Assembly: GCA_963843535.1 (NCBI GenBank)
Contig: CAWJKU010000004.1
Span: 496,001-560,000, forward strand
Source of the DNA: CAVUNY01 sp963843535
GTDB taxonomy: Bacteria; Chloroflexota; Anaerolineae; Anaerolineales; Anaerolineaceae
Length of the DNA stretch: 64,000 bases
Reading direction: 5' to 3'
The notes beneath the pieces are model-generated. The model did not search any database, was not told the DNA's origin, and saw nothing but the letters and a program-made list of their open reading frames with translations. This document shows, piece by piece, positions 36,619 through 45,175 of this stretch (the first letter of the stretch is position 1; each line of letters opens with the position of its first letter). The position numbers were made by a program, and so were the translations under genes.

Positions 36619-37479
36619 ATGCAGGAAATTGCACCGCACATCTATATCGAAACCGCATATGCCGGCGTCACCCTTGGAGCGATCAACTGGCCGTTAGGCC
36701 TGGTGCTGATCGACGCTCCTTTCCGTCAGGAAGATACCCGATCCTGGCGTTCAGGCCTTTTGAACCTCGGAGGCGGTGTGGACCGCCTGCTGGTAAACCT
36801 GGACGCGCATTTCGACCGCACGCTTGGCACGCGCGCCATGGACTGCACAGTGGTCGGCCAAGAAAAAATGGCCCAGGCCTTTCGCAACCGCCCGGTGACA
36901 TTTAAAACTCAGGCTACCGAAACCGGGGCCGATTGGGAGCAGTACAATGGTCTGGGCAGCATCCGCTGGTCTCCGCCGGAGATCACGTTTACGGAGCGCA
37001 TGCAAATAAATTGGAGTGACCAGCCGGTGCAGCTAGAATATCACCCTGGACCTGGAACAGGCGCGATCTGGGCTGTCTTACCGGGCAGCCAGGTTTGTTT
37101 TGTGGGTGATGCAGTCGTTCAAGACCAACCGCCTTTCCTGGCAAATGCTGATCTGGCAGCCTGGATCGAACAAATCGACAAACTACTCCAGCCAGAGTAC
37201 CAAAATTATTTACTGGTCAGCGGTCGGGGGGGATTGGTGACCCATGACGAGGTTCGCCGCCAGAAAAATTTCCTGCAAAGGGCGCTTGATGCGCTGGAAG
37301 CGCTTTCAGTCCAGAATGCGCCTGCGGATGAAGCGGCTGCCCTGGCCGATAAAATGATAAAAGATTTTCCGTATGCGGGGCCTCGCCAGGTGCAGCATAC
37401 ACAGCGGTTGAGATGGGGTTTACGACAATATTTCCTGCGCCAATATAAAGAAATACCCGGCGAAGAACTGGAAGAATAA
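36619..37479 (+). CDS. Metallo-beta-lactamase-fold protein with degenerate metal site
   Basis: A 286-residue protein whose order fits the MBL fold: LVLIDAPF near residue 30, a metal-loop segment LVNLDAHFDRTLG at 58-70, and CFVGDAVV near 170. The usual HxHxDH reads DxHxDR (62-67), so two of four ligands are changed. The next His of the fold reads GPGTG, so metal hydrolysis is doubtful. A helical tail (about 215-286) is extra. It may be a non-catalytic or altered-metal relative. It follows the sensor kinase by 53 nt. Confidence 0.65.
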   Translation: MQEIAPHIYIETAYAGVTLGAINWPLGLVLIDAPFRQEDTRSWRSGLLNLGGGVDRLLVNLDAHFDRTLGTRAMDCTVVGQEKMAQAFRNRPVTFKTQATETGADWEQYNGLGSIRWSPPEITFTERMQINWSDQPVQLEYHPGPGTGAIWAVLPGSQVCFVGDAVVQDQPPFLANADLAAWIEQIDKLLQPEYQNYLLVSGRGGLVTHDEVRRQKNFLQRALDALEALSVQNAPADEAAALADKMIKDFPYAGPRQVQHTQRLRWGLRQYFLRQYKEIPGEELEE

Positions 37480-37540
37480 ATATCACCGCTCCCGCACCCG
37501 GCAACCTGCGGGAGCAATCATTCTGTGAAAAGGATCTGGT

Positions 37541-38572
37541 ATGGCTTTTGAAAATTATGTCCCTGTGGTAGAAGTAACCCGCGGGTCGATGGTCGAATCG
37601 GTTCATTTCGGAGCCGCGGTAGTGGTGGATACAGCCGGGCAGGTGCTGGCTGCGGTAGGCGACCCACAAACGCGGGCTTTCCTGCGATCCACTGCCAAAC
37701 CGTTCCAGGCGCTGCCATTTGTAGAAATGGGTGGGGTGGAGAGATTCAACCTGAGCGATCGTGAATTGGCGTTAATGTGCGCCTCTCATCACGGCACCGA
37801 TGAACATGTGCGGGTGGTGACTGCCATGCAGGAAAAAATCGGGATCGATGAAAGCGACCTGCTGTGCGGTTCGCACGAACCCGCCGATAAAGAGACCTGG
37901 AAGGCCATGCTGCTGCGCGGCGAAAAGCCTACCCCGCGCCGGCATAACTGTTCTGGCAAACATACCGGCATGCTGGCGCATGCTGTGATGCGCGGGCTGC
38001 CGAAGGCGGATTACATCAATCCGCAGCACCCGGTCCAGCAAACCATCTTGCAAACTTTTGCCGAGATGACCGGAATGGAGCCGGACCAGGTAGAGTTGGG
38101 GATTGACGGTTGTTCGGTGCCTACTTTCGCGATCCCGCTGTACAACACAGCCCTGGGCTTTGCCCGGATTGCCGACCCCAGCCGGCTGGAGGCGCGGCGT
38201 GCGAATGCTTTGCGCCATATTTTCAGCGCAATGTCCACCTATCCCGATATGATCGCCGGCCCAGATGGATTTGATACGGTTTTGATGCAGGCCGGAGCGG
38301 GTAAATTTGTATCCAAGGGCGGCGCGGAAGGGTACCAGGGTATCGCTGTGACGCCTGGTGCATTGGGGCAAAATTCCCCTGGTCTGGGGATCGCCTTTAA
38401 AATCTCTGACGGCGATGGATTTGGCCGGGCGCGTCCCTTGGTCGCCCTGGCTTTGCTCAAACAGCTTGGTTTGCTGACCTCAGCTGAGGTTGAGAGTCTG
38501 GCAAAGTTTGACCGGAGAACGCAGTTTAATTTTCGCAGGCTGGTAGTCGGGGAAATTCGGCCGTGCTTTTAG
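37541..38572 (+). CDS. Asparaginase II-type L-asparaginase
   Basis: A 343-residue protein of the asparaginase_II (pfam06089-like) family, distinct from the classic amidohydrolases. It begins YVPVVEVTRGSMVESVHFG and has the family segments RSTAKPFQALP, CASHHGTDEHVRVV, RHNCSGKHTGMLAHAV and GIDGCSVPTFAIPL. Such proteins deamidate L-asparagine to aspartate in the cytoplasm. AAAGGA lies upstream of ATG 37541. Confidence 0.9.
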   Translation: MAFENYVPVVEVTRGSMVESVHFGAAVVVDTAGQVLAAVGDPQTRAFLRSTAKPFQALPFVEMGGVERFNLSDRELALMCASHHGTDEHVRVVTAMQEKIGIDESDLLCGSHEPADKETWKAMLLRGEKPTPRRHNCSGKHTGMLAHAVMRGLPKADYINPQHPVQQTILQTFAEMTGMEPDQVELGIDGCSVPTFAIPLYNTALGFARIADPSRLEARRANALRHIFSAMSTYPDMIAGPDGFDTVLMQAGAGKFVSKGGAEGYQGIAVTPGALGQNSPGLGIAFKISDGDGFGRARPLVALALLKQLGLLTSAEVESLAKFDRRTQFNFRRLVVGEIRPCF

Positions 38573-38654
38573 GGCCAGTTAATGCCATACATGGGCAGCA
38601 GAATATTGGAGTTCAAGCGGAGGCTTATGAATTCAGGCAGATGAAGGCGATCCG

Positions 38655-39326
38655 TTGCAGTCCCTGGCAGATGTGGTGCACCAACGGTTGATGGCTTTTT
38701 ATGGCCGCCCGGAATGGCGCGATCCCCTGCCGCCGCTGGATGAGCTGGTCTCGACGATCCTGTCGCAGAATACCAACGACCGCAACCGCGACCTGGCTTA
38801 CCAATCCCTGCGGCGGCGTTTTCCAGCCTGGGAACAGGTGCGCGATGCGGCACCGGCAGCGGTCGTGGATGCGATCCGCATCGCCGGTCTGGCCAACCAG
38901 AAGGGCCCGCGAATCCAGGCTGTTCTGCGAGAAATCACTGCTGAACGAGGTGCGCTTGATCTAAAATTTTTAGCCGATTTGCCTGTAGAAGAAGCGCATG
39001 CCTGGCTGACACATTTCAAAGGGGTCGGTCCGAAAACTGCGGCGATTGTGCTGGTTTTTTCCCTGGGGAAACCAGCTTTTCCGGTTGATACCCATATCTA
39101 CCGCGTCAGCGGCCGGATTGGACTACGCCCGGAAAAAATGTCCGTGGAGGATGCCCATTCCCACCTGGCGGGGTTGTTTCCGGCGGATGAATATGGGCCG
39201 GCGCACCTGAATCTGATCCGCCTGGGGCGTGAGATTTGCCATGCCCGCAAGCCGGAGTGTGAAGTCTGCCTACTTAAGGATATTTGCCATTATTATGCCA
39301 GTTTGAAGGTGGGACAGGGTTCATAA
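38655..39326 (+). CDS. Endonuclease III-type DNA glycosylase with FeS cluster
   Basis: A 223-residue HhH-GPD glycosylase/AP lyase. It shows LVSTILSQNTNDRNRDLAY, the helix-hairpin-helix LTHFKGVGPKTAAIVLVFS with the catalytic Lys, and the Asp in FPVDTHIYRVSGRIG. The C-terminal four-Cys motif is CHARKPECEVCLLKDIC. The start is uncertain: TTG 38655 has AAGG 7 nt upstream. A strong GGAGG with ATG 38627 opens only a 5-codon frame ending at TGA 38642, while coding-like residues (QADEGDPLQ) lie in frame upstream of the TTG. An indel near 38631-38640 could have split the original start off. Confidence 0.85.
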   Translation: MQSLADVVHQRLMAFYGRPEWRDPLPPLDELVSTILSQNTNDRNRDLAYQSLRRRFPAWEQVRDAAPAAVVDAIRIAGLANQKGPRIQAVLREITAERGALDLKFLADLPVEEAHAWLTHFKGVGPKTAAIVLVFSLGKPAFPVDTHIYRVSGRIGLRPEKMSVEDAHSHLAGLFPADEYGPAHLNLIRLGREICHARKPECEVCLLKDICHYYASLKVGQGS

Positions 39327-39378
39327 TTTTTCGTGATAAAATTTTTCTGTTACACATTTTTCGTAGTTGAGGTGCTGG

Positions 39379-41109
39379 ATGGCTGATCCTGTGCTGGTTG
39401 CGGTAGCCTGGCCGTATGCGAATGCCGAAATTCATGTTGGAAATCTGACCGGCTCGTATTTGCCGGCGGATATTTTTGCGCGGTACAACCGCTTGCGCGG
39501 CCGGCAAGTGCTGATGGTCAGTGGATCGGATGCGCACGGCACACCGATCATGGTTCGCGCCGATGCTGAAAAGACCACTCCGCTGGAGGTTTACCAGCGA
39601 TACCACCAGGGTTTTCTGGAATTATTTCAGAAACTTGGATTGACCTATGACCTGTTTTCCAGCACGCATACAGAGAATCATTTTGATGTTTCCCAAAAGA
39701 TTTTCCTGGCGCTGAAGCAAAATGGGAACTTATATCCTGACCATGAAATGCAGTGGTTTTCATCCGCGCAAAACCGCTTTCTCCCCGACCGCTACGTCGA
39801 AGGCACCTGCTATATCTGCGGATACACCAATGCCCGCAGCGACCAATGCGACCGCTGCGGCAACCTGCTCGATCCTTCGCAACTGCTCGATCCCCACTCG
39901 AAGATTGATGGATCGCGGCCTGAGCTGCGCGAAACCGAGCATTATTATCTGGACCTGGCCAGGCTGCAAGGCAAGGTCGAAGATTTCCTTAAGCTGCGCC
40001 AATCCTACTGGCGGCCGAACGTATTGCGCCAATCCCTGGGGCAGATCGAGGCAGAAGGCCTGCGTGGGCGGCCGATCACCCGCGATCTGGATTGGGGTAT
40101 CCCCGTGCCGCTGGATGGATGGGATGGGAAATGCCTTTACGTGTGGTTTGAAGCGGTAATCGGCTATCTCTCGGCGACCATCGAGTGGAGCACACTGCAT
40201 TCCAAACCGGATGCCTGGAAAGACTGGTGGCATACGCCGGATGTGCGCGCCTATTATTTTATCGGCAAGGACAATATTCCCTTCCATGCCATCATTTGGC
40301 CGGCGCAGCTTTCTGGCGTCGGAACGGCGTTCGATGAATTGCGGGGTGAAGCGCATCCCATGCCGCTGGCGATGCCTTACGATGTGCCCGCCAATGAATT
40401 TATGAACCTGGAGGGGCAAAAAATCTCCGGCAGCCGCAACTGGGCTGTTTTTGCCCTGGATTTCCTGAGTCGGTATGACCCTGACCCGCTGCGTTATTAC
40501 CTGACCGCCAATATGCCTGAGAACAGGGATACGGACTGGGATTGGGAAGATTTCTACCACCGCAATAACGATGAGCTGGTGGCTACCTGGGGCAACCTGG
40601 CCAACCGGGTATTGTCATTTGCCTACAGGAATTTCGATGGAAAGGTGCCCAACCCGGGTAAACTGACCGAAGAAGACGTGGAACTGCTGCGCCTGGTGGA
40701 TGATGGTTTCTTAACCGTGGCGCAGGAATTCGAAGCGGTGCGTTTGCGCTCGGCCCTGGGCGAGGTAATGCGCCTGGCGACAGAGGTCAACCGCTACCTG
40801 GATTTCACCGCTCCCTGGACAGCGATCAAGACCGACCGTGTTGCCGCGGCGCGCTCCATTTTCACCGCAATCCGCGCCATCGACTCGCTGAAAATAATGA
40901 TGTCTCCTTTCCTGCCGCATACCTGTGAACGCTTGCACATGTTTATGGGATATCACCGGCCCATTTTCGGTACGCAAAACACAGCCCAGGTTGGGGATGC
41001 GCTGGGCACGCATTCGGTCCTCACCTATGATCCGGATGGAGCCAGCGGTGCCTGGGAGCCCAGCCGGATCGAGCCCGGTCGGGCCCTGGTCCAACCTGCT
41101 CCTCTTTAA
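39379..41109 (+). CDS. metG: Methionyl-tRNA synthetase, C-terminus shifted
   Basis: A 576-residue class I synthetase. HIGH-type motif EIHVGNLTGSYLPADIFARY, zinc knuckle CYICGYTNARSDQCDRCGN with four Cys (about 135-155), and KMSKS-type GQKISGSRNW. Start ATG 39379 follows GAGGTG. The stop at 41107-41109 follows ALVQPAPL. In the +1 frame the codons run on as KKLDPKIVEEERARLG to stop 41168-41170, which looks like the family's usual C-terminus (from memory, ending in PLFKKL...EEE). The context is CTT TAA, where CTT can slip to TTT. It is either an indel, or a +1 slip like that of prfB. Confidence 0.93.
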   Translation: MADPVLVAVAWPYANAEIHVGNLTGSYLPADIFARYNRLRGRQVLMVSGSDAHGTPIMVRADAEKTTPLEVYQRYHQGFLELFQKLGLTYDLFSSTHTENHFDVSQKIFLALKQNGNLYPDHEMQWFSSAQNRFLPDRYVEGTCYICGYTNARSDQCDRCGNLLDPSQLLDPHSKIDGSRPELRETEHYYLDLARLQGKVEDFLKLRQSYWRPNVLRQSLGQIEAEGLRGRPITRDLDWGIPVPLDGWDGKCLYVWFEAVIGYLSATIEWSTLHSKPDAWKDWWHTPDVRAYYFIGKDNIPFHAIIWPAQLSGVGTAFDELRGEAHPMPLAMPYDVPANEFMNLEGQKISGSRNWAVFALDFLSRYDPDPLRYYLTANMPENRDTDWDWEDFYHRNNDELVATWGNLANRVLSFAYRNFDGKVPNPGKLTEEDVELLRLVDDGFLTVAQEFEAVRLRSALGEVMRLATEVNRYLDFTAPWTAIKTDRVAAARSIFTAIRAIDSLKIMMSPFLPHTCERLHMFMGYHRPIFGTQNTAQVGDALGTHSVLTYDPDGASGAWEPSRIEPGRALVQPAPL

Positions 41110-41185
41110 AAAGCTCGATCCCAAGATCGTCGAAGAAGAACGGGCCCGTCTTGGCCCGCCTCAAGCCTGATGCACTTTTTTGATG

Positions 41186-41250
41186 ATTCGGGTGTTATTT
41201 TGTGGCTTCGCCACAAAATAACACCCGTTGCTTCATTTTCGTGGCCCACA
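41186..41250 (-). repeat. Dispersed hairpin repeat, copy b
   Basis: A perfect 18-bp inverted repeat (41189-41206 with 41210-41227), closed by TTC. It begins GGGTGTTATTTTGTGG and differs from copy a in the stem, with matching changes on both arms. On the minus strand it is preceded by GGGCCACGAAAATGAAGC, very like copy a's GGGCCCCGCAAAATGAAGC. It lies after metG. Confidence 0.72.
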
Positions 41251-41272
41251 TCAGCCCTGAGGTACGAACAGC

Positions 41273-42616
41273 TTACGGCGCCAGGTGAGGCGTGAGCAGC
41301 GTATAAGACAGGCCACCGTTAGCGGTGCGCACAAAGGCCTGCCCGCTTCCGGACCTGGCAATAACCCAACCGTTATTATTATCCACGAAATCCATATCGC
41401 CGCCCCATTGGGTGCCGCTGACCTGTTTCCAGGTTTTTCCGGCGTCGCTTGTCTGGTAAACGTTGACCCCTGAATAAGCATCCGGCGCGGTCTGTCCAAG
41501 ATACCAGCCTTTCTGGGGCGTCAGGAAAAAGTACCCGCCGTACGGGCGCGGCATGGGCGAGGAGCTCCAGCTGGTTCCCCCGTTGGAGGTGCGGTAGATC
41601 CAACGCGAGGTTTTATTATCATTCATATTCATGCAGGTCACTGTCAACATGCCATTGTTTTTATCAAAGAAAAATGGAGAATCGGCTCCGCAGGCCACGG
41701 TTTCACTGGTGAAAGCGTCCGTCATGGAAGCTGGAGCCGGCAGGTTGACCTTGCTCCAATTTTCCCCACCGTTTTCCGTCGCGTACAGATACAGGCCTTT
41801 GACCACGCCGCCGCAGTTGCCTGCCAGTAAGCCGTGATTGGCATCGCGGAACCAAACACCGCTTTTGCTGCAAGCCATATCGGCGTTATTCTTATCCGGC
41901 GAAACCACCTGGGTCCAGTTTTGACCGCCGTTGCTGGTGGTGTAAATGGAAAAATACATGTGGCTCATTCCGGCGCCTAAAATGGCCATCAGCCAGCCGT
42001 TATTGGCGTCAGAGAAGCCGATCTGACTGGTAAAAAAACTTTCCATTGTCAGCCCAGAAAGACTGGTTTCGGCCGAACTCCAGCTGTCGCCGCCGTCGCT
42101 CGTTCGCCACACGGTAAATTTCGCGGGTGGTGTGCCGGCTGGCGGGGTGGCATAATTGACCCAGGCGTGCTGAGCGTCTTGGAAAAACGCCACGGCCTGC
42201 TTTCCGGCGCGGTTCGGCTCGGGAGGCGTAACAGGCTTCCAGGTCTTGCCGCCGTCCGCCGTCTTTACGATATCGTCGGTGGTATCGGAAATATACTGTC
42301 CAACTGCCCAACCGGAACTGACATCAATCATTCGGATAGCGTCTATCTTCACCCCAGGGGCCTGGGTCGCGGTCGCGGCGGGTGTCGCCGTTGCCGGGGG
42401 AGGGGTAACGGTGATCACCGGAGGAAACGTGGCGGTGGCGGTCGCCGGAGCCGGGACAGTAGCTGCCGGTGGTGAAGTGGGGGAAGCAGTATTCACCGCG
42501 CTGGTGGGAGTAATGATGGCGGCTGGAGTGCCGGTTGTGCTGGAAAAATTTAAGTTACAGGCGCTGAGCAATGTAGAAATAAGCAGCAAAAACACCAGGG
42601 CATTTCGTGTACGCAT
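41273..42616 (-). CDS. YCF48/BNR-repeat-like lipoprotein
   Basis: A 447-residue lipoprotein (lipobox LLSAC, about residue 20) with a Pro/Thr/Ala-rich linker to about residue 90. It is followed by beta-propeller-like repeats, each with a TADGGKTWK / TSNGGQNWT / TENGGENWS / TSNGGTSWS / TSDAGKTWK motif and NNGW or NHGL turns. This matches the YCF48/photosystem assembly-factor-like BNR repeat family, which occurs in non-photosynthetic bacteria as cell-surface binding proteins. The chosen start ATG 42616 leads directly to the signal peptide. Function unknown. Confidence 0.82.
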   Translation of the reverse strand: MRTRNALVFLLLISTLLSACNLNFSSTTGTPAAIITPTSAVNTASPTSPPAATVPAPATATATFPPVITVTPPPATATPAATATQAPGVKIDAIRMIDVSSGWAVGQYISDTTDDIVKTADGGKTWKPVTPPEPNRAGKQAVAFFQDAQHAWVNYATPPAGTPPAKFTVWRTSDGGDSWSSAETSLSGLTMESFFTSQIGFSDANNGWLMAILGAGMSHMYFSIYTTSNGGQNWTQVVSPDKNNADMACSKSGVWFRDANHGLLAGNCGGVVKGLYLYATENGGENWSKVNLPAPASMTDAFTSETVACGADSPFFFDKNNGMLTVTCMNMNDNKTSRWIYRTSNGGTSWSSSPMPRPYGGYFFLTPQKGWYLGQTAPDAYSGVNVYQTSDAGKTWKQVSGTQWGGDMDFVDNNNGWVIARSGSGQAFVRTANGGLSYTLLTPHLAP

Positions 42617-42689
42617 TTTGCAAGGTCCTTTTGCTATATCATACATCAATTCATCCGGAGGCAACTCGGACAAATGATTGAATATATAA

Positions 42690-42775
42690 CTTAAATGATA
42701 CTTCGGGTGTTTTTTTGATGCGACGAAGTCGCATCAAAAAAACACCCTGGCATCATTTGCCCCACACGAAGTGCA
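42690..42775 (-). repeat. Dispersed hairpin repeat, copy c
   Basis: A perfect 20-bp inverted repeat (42705-42724 with 42728-42747), loop GAA. The stem is almost identical to copy a. On the minus strand its flanks GGCAAATGATGCCA and GAAGTATCATTTAAG match copy a's flanks closely. It sits upstream of the YCF48 gene. Confidence 0.75.
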
Positions 42776-43010
42776 CCCCACCCCTACGGGTGCACCACGC
42801 GACACTTGCACACCGCCAAAGGCGCACTTCGTGTGACGCACACTTACCCTCCCGTATACGCGAGGTACGCCCTTCGGGCGAGGACATCGGTACGATGTGG
42901 CGAAAAAGTGCCAGGGAGTGCATGCGAAGCACACCTGCGGTGCGTGAGCGAGCCTTCGGCGAGTGGTGTTGGGTGAGAGGCTGCACCCTCTATGCGCCCT
43001 GCGGGTGAAG
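42748..43010. other. GC-rich intergenic segment packed with short inverted repeats
   Basis: No coding signal is convincing. CACACGAAGTGC (42763-42774) pairs perfectly with GCACTTCGTGTG (42824-42835), with a nested GTGCACCC (42771-42778) / GGGTGCAC (42788-42795). Further small stems are CATCG/CGATG around 42885-42897, CGCCC/GGGCG near 42868-42880, GTGC/GCAC near 42917-42932 and GCC/GGC near 42951. Together they resemble a structured RNA or the extended flank of copy c. This stretch of the 42617-43102 gap has no known RNA family that I recognise. Confidence 0.5.
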
Positions 43011-43052
43011 CTTGCATGGCCTATGTCAGTGCGACCGGCTTTAATAACAATA

Positions 43053-43081
43053 CCAGACCGGGTGTTTTCTGCCCGGTCTGG
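43053..43081. terminator. Terminator-like hairpin after the serpin gene
   Basis: CCAGACCGGG (43053-43062) pairs perfectly with CCCGGTCTGG (43072-43081). It lies just 3' of the minus-strand serpin gene; T-rich sequence follows on that strand. Confidence 0.6.
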
Positions 43082-43102
43082 ATGTGCATTAATTGGTCAT
43101 TC

Positions 43103-44392
43103 TTATCTTGTGGGATCGGTCACCCGTCCCAGGAAGAGGATTTCGCCTGTAGGTTTATCCTGGATAGCGAACAGGAAAGGCCGGTCGACATTGAGATCCA
43201 CTGGTTCAGCGGGCATGGAGGTTGTTCCGACCACGACCGCTGTCGCGGCTGCGGCTTCCGTGCCAAATTCATCCAGGTTGATGAAGGCTTTGTGCAAAAC
43301 ATCCGAGATATACAGGGTTTTGGTGCCGTCCATGCCTGAGAAATCGGCGCTTTCGGGCTGAAAGGCGATTGGCATCCCGCTGCGGCTCAATGGCTCATTC
43401 AGGGCTAACTCAGATGTAAATTTGAATTTCGGCATCGCCAGGTTTACCTGGGTAGAGTTCATGCCTTTGACGATCGCATCCCACTGCTCCGAGGTCAATT
43501 TATGTTCGAACTGGCCGAAATTTCCCTGGTCGGGGATGAGCAGGATCATCGAAACCTCGTTACCCGTATAGGGCAGCTCAACGGCTGTGACACCATCGCC
43601 TCTGTAATAGCCGAACCGCTGCGAGGTGTGCATGGTGGGCACGTTGATCGGATTGCCGTCCAGCAGGTTGAAAGGAGATGAGGCGGTGTTACCCGGGTTG
43701 AACTGGTGCAGCCATTTCGCGTTGAAATAGATGGCATTGGTCAAAACCAGGGTGGTCATCTGGTCCAGCGCCGATGGGGGGATCAGGTCTTTGATCTTAT
43801 CGGCAGTCTGTTCTGCGACCCACTGGTTAATCACCTGGCGGGCGGCTTCAGTATCTGCCTTAAAGTCCAGCAGGCGCATACCGGCCCCGTAATTCAGCGA
43901 CAGCAGGTCTAAATAGGCCGGCAGGAAAGTATAGCCTTTTTGCCCCCAAAGGGCATTCACAACGTTCAGGCGGAAATTGGATTCCTTTTCATTGTTTTTC
44001 GCCTTCTCGCGTTCAGCCAGCGCCTGTTGGAGCGCATTAAAAGCCGGGTGCAGGCTGGATTCGGGCAATGTTAAGTGCAGGGCCTGACGCATTTGGGATT
44101 CGGTTTCATTGCGAGCACCCGCGTATGTCATCGCCAGGGCAACCGAAATGCTGTGCGGTGAATAAAACAGGTTGCCATCCTGACTGCGCATCTGCTGGTA
44201 AAGGTTGAACGCAAAGGCGCGGTTATCGGCTGCCAATTTCTGCAGATCGCTAGCGCTTACATTGGGTTGGGTGTCGCGGGGTTTATCGGATTGGACCAAA
44301 GCCTGCTGTCCGCCGCCGCCGTTTGGGGTGGCGCAGGCTGCCAGCAGGGTGAGTATTACTAAAACATTCGCTAGAACAATCAATTTCTTCAT
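43103..44392 (-). CDS. Serpin, lipid-anchored
   Basis: A 429-residue serine protease inhibitor with a signal peptide and lipobox LLAAC, so it is probably tethered outside the membrane. Serpin signatures are present: NLFYSPHSISVALAMTYAGA, LVLTNAIYFNAKW, and ending FLFAIQDKPTGEILFLGRVTDP. The reactive loop EFGTEAAAATAVVVGTTSMPAEP keeps the small-residue hinge of inhibitory serpins. By the usual count P1-P1' would be Thr-Ser, which is uncommon and leaves the target protease open. GGAGGAATGAA precedes the ATG. Confidence 0.9.
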   Translation of the reverse strand: MKKLIVLANVLVILTLLAACATPNGGGGQQALVQSDKPRDTQPNVSASDLQKLAADNRAFAFNLYQQMRSQDGNLFYSPHSISVALAMTYAGARNETESQMRQALHLTLPESSLHPAFNALQQALAEREKAKNNEKESNFRLNVVNALWGQKGYTFLPAYLDLLSLNYGAGMRLLDFKADTEAARQVINQWVAEQTADKIKDLIPPSALDQMTTLVLTNAIYFNAKWLHQFNPGNTASSPFNLLDGNPINVPTMHTSQRFGYYRGDGVTAVELPYTGNEVSMILLIPDQGNFGQFEHKLTSEQWDAIVKGMNSTQVNLAMPKFKFTSELALNEPLSRSGMPIAFQPESADFSGMDGTKTLYISDVLHKAFINLDEFGTEAAAATAVVVGTTSMPAEPVDLNVDRPFLFAIQDKPTGEILFLGRVTDPTR

Positions 44393-44474
44393 TTCATTCC
44401 TCCAACCCTATGACGGAAAATCCGGGCCTAATGTTCCAAAAATCTGAATAAATAGGTATTGCCCACCACAATTA

Positions 44475-44517
44475 GTAAGAGCAAAAAGGACGGCAGCGCC
44501 GTCCTTTTTGCTCTTAC
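44475..44517. terminator. Perfect 20-bp hairpin terminator of cinA
   Basis: Two perfect 20-nt arms (44475-44494 and 44498-44517) with loop AGC, containing A5/T5 runs. One arm overlaps the cinA stop codon (44514-44516). It can end both converging and codirectional transcripts. Confidence 0.75.
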
Positions 44518-45017
44518 CTTATTTTTCCCGAAAGATACGCCAGGATGATTTTCAGAGCCCGCTCGGCAGAGTATTCTTTATTTTGCACCCGGTCTCCGGG
44601 CCAGACATGCTTCCAGGCCCATTCACCGTTCGGTGTAGATAACCCCCACCATACCAGCCCCACAGGCTTGGTGGGGGTTCCCCCGCCAGGCCCGGCAATT
44701 CCGGTGACCGATAAACCAATGATATGTTCCAAACCAAAATCGGCTCCCAGTGCCTGGCGCGCCCCGCGTGCCATTTCGAGGGCCGTTTCTGCACTGACAG
44801 CCCCATAAGCGATCAGGGTATCATGTTTTACCCCAAGCAGGCGTTCTTTTGCTTCATAGGCATAGGCTGTGATGCTGCCCAGGTAGTAATCGGAGGACCC
44901 CGGAACGTTGGTGATCAAATGGCCAACCAGGCCCCCGGTGCAGGATTCCGCGATGACCAGTTTTAACCCGGAATCGCGCAGCAAGGGCCCAATCTGGAAT
45001 TCAAGAGGGATTTCCAA
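44514..45017 (-). CDS. CinA-family nicotinamide-nucleotide amidase
   Basis: A 167-residue protein of the CinA C-terminal (PncC-type) family, which deamidates nicotinamide mononucleotide. Family signatures are LVIAESCTGGLVGHLITNVPGSSDYYLGSI, AVSAETALEMA, and GIAGPGGGTPTKPVGLVWWG. The start is taken as TTG 45017 because AAGGA lies 7 nt upstream and a TATAAT box is at 45045-45050. A longer frame to 45104 would include that promoter. Confidence 0.85.
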   Translation of the reverse strand: MEIPLEFQIGPLLRDSGLKLVIAESCTGGLVGHLITNVPGSSDYYLGSITAYAYEAKERLLGVKHDTLIAYGAVSAETALEMARGARQALGADFGLEHIIGLSVTGIAGPGGGTPTKPVGLVWWGLSTPNGEWAWKHVWPGDRVQNKEYSAERALKIILAYLSGKIR

Positions 45018-45128
45018 GCGAAATTCCTTGCAAAATTTTGCGTGATTATACCTTGATTCAATAAATATAGGCCGGTCAATCCTGTTTACTTGCAAAATTT
45101 CCAATTGTCTGACATAATTTTATCGTTA

Positions 45129-45145
45129 TTAACATTTTGTTAACC
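45129..45145 (+). promoter_or_regulatory. Possible Pho box before DUF47-PiT
   Basis: TTAACA (45129-45134) and TTAACC (45140-45145) are direct repeats 5 nt apart. This resembles the PhoP-type box of TT(A/C/T)A(C/T)A repeats. It lies 31 nt before the phosphate transporter operon's first gene. Only two repeats are seen, so it is tentative. Confidence 0.4.
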
Positions 45146-45175
45146 TTGAAAAATCGGAAGATTTACGGAGAGGTC

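Noticed and set aside
42715..43008. Overlapping ORFs rich in Arg and Cys in the gap before the serpin gene
   Set aside because: They arise from GC-rich palindromic DNA; no frame has a ribosome site, homology or natural composition.
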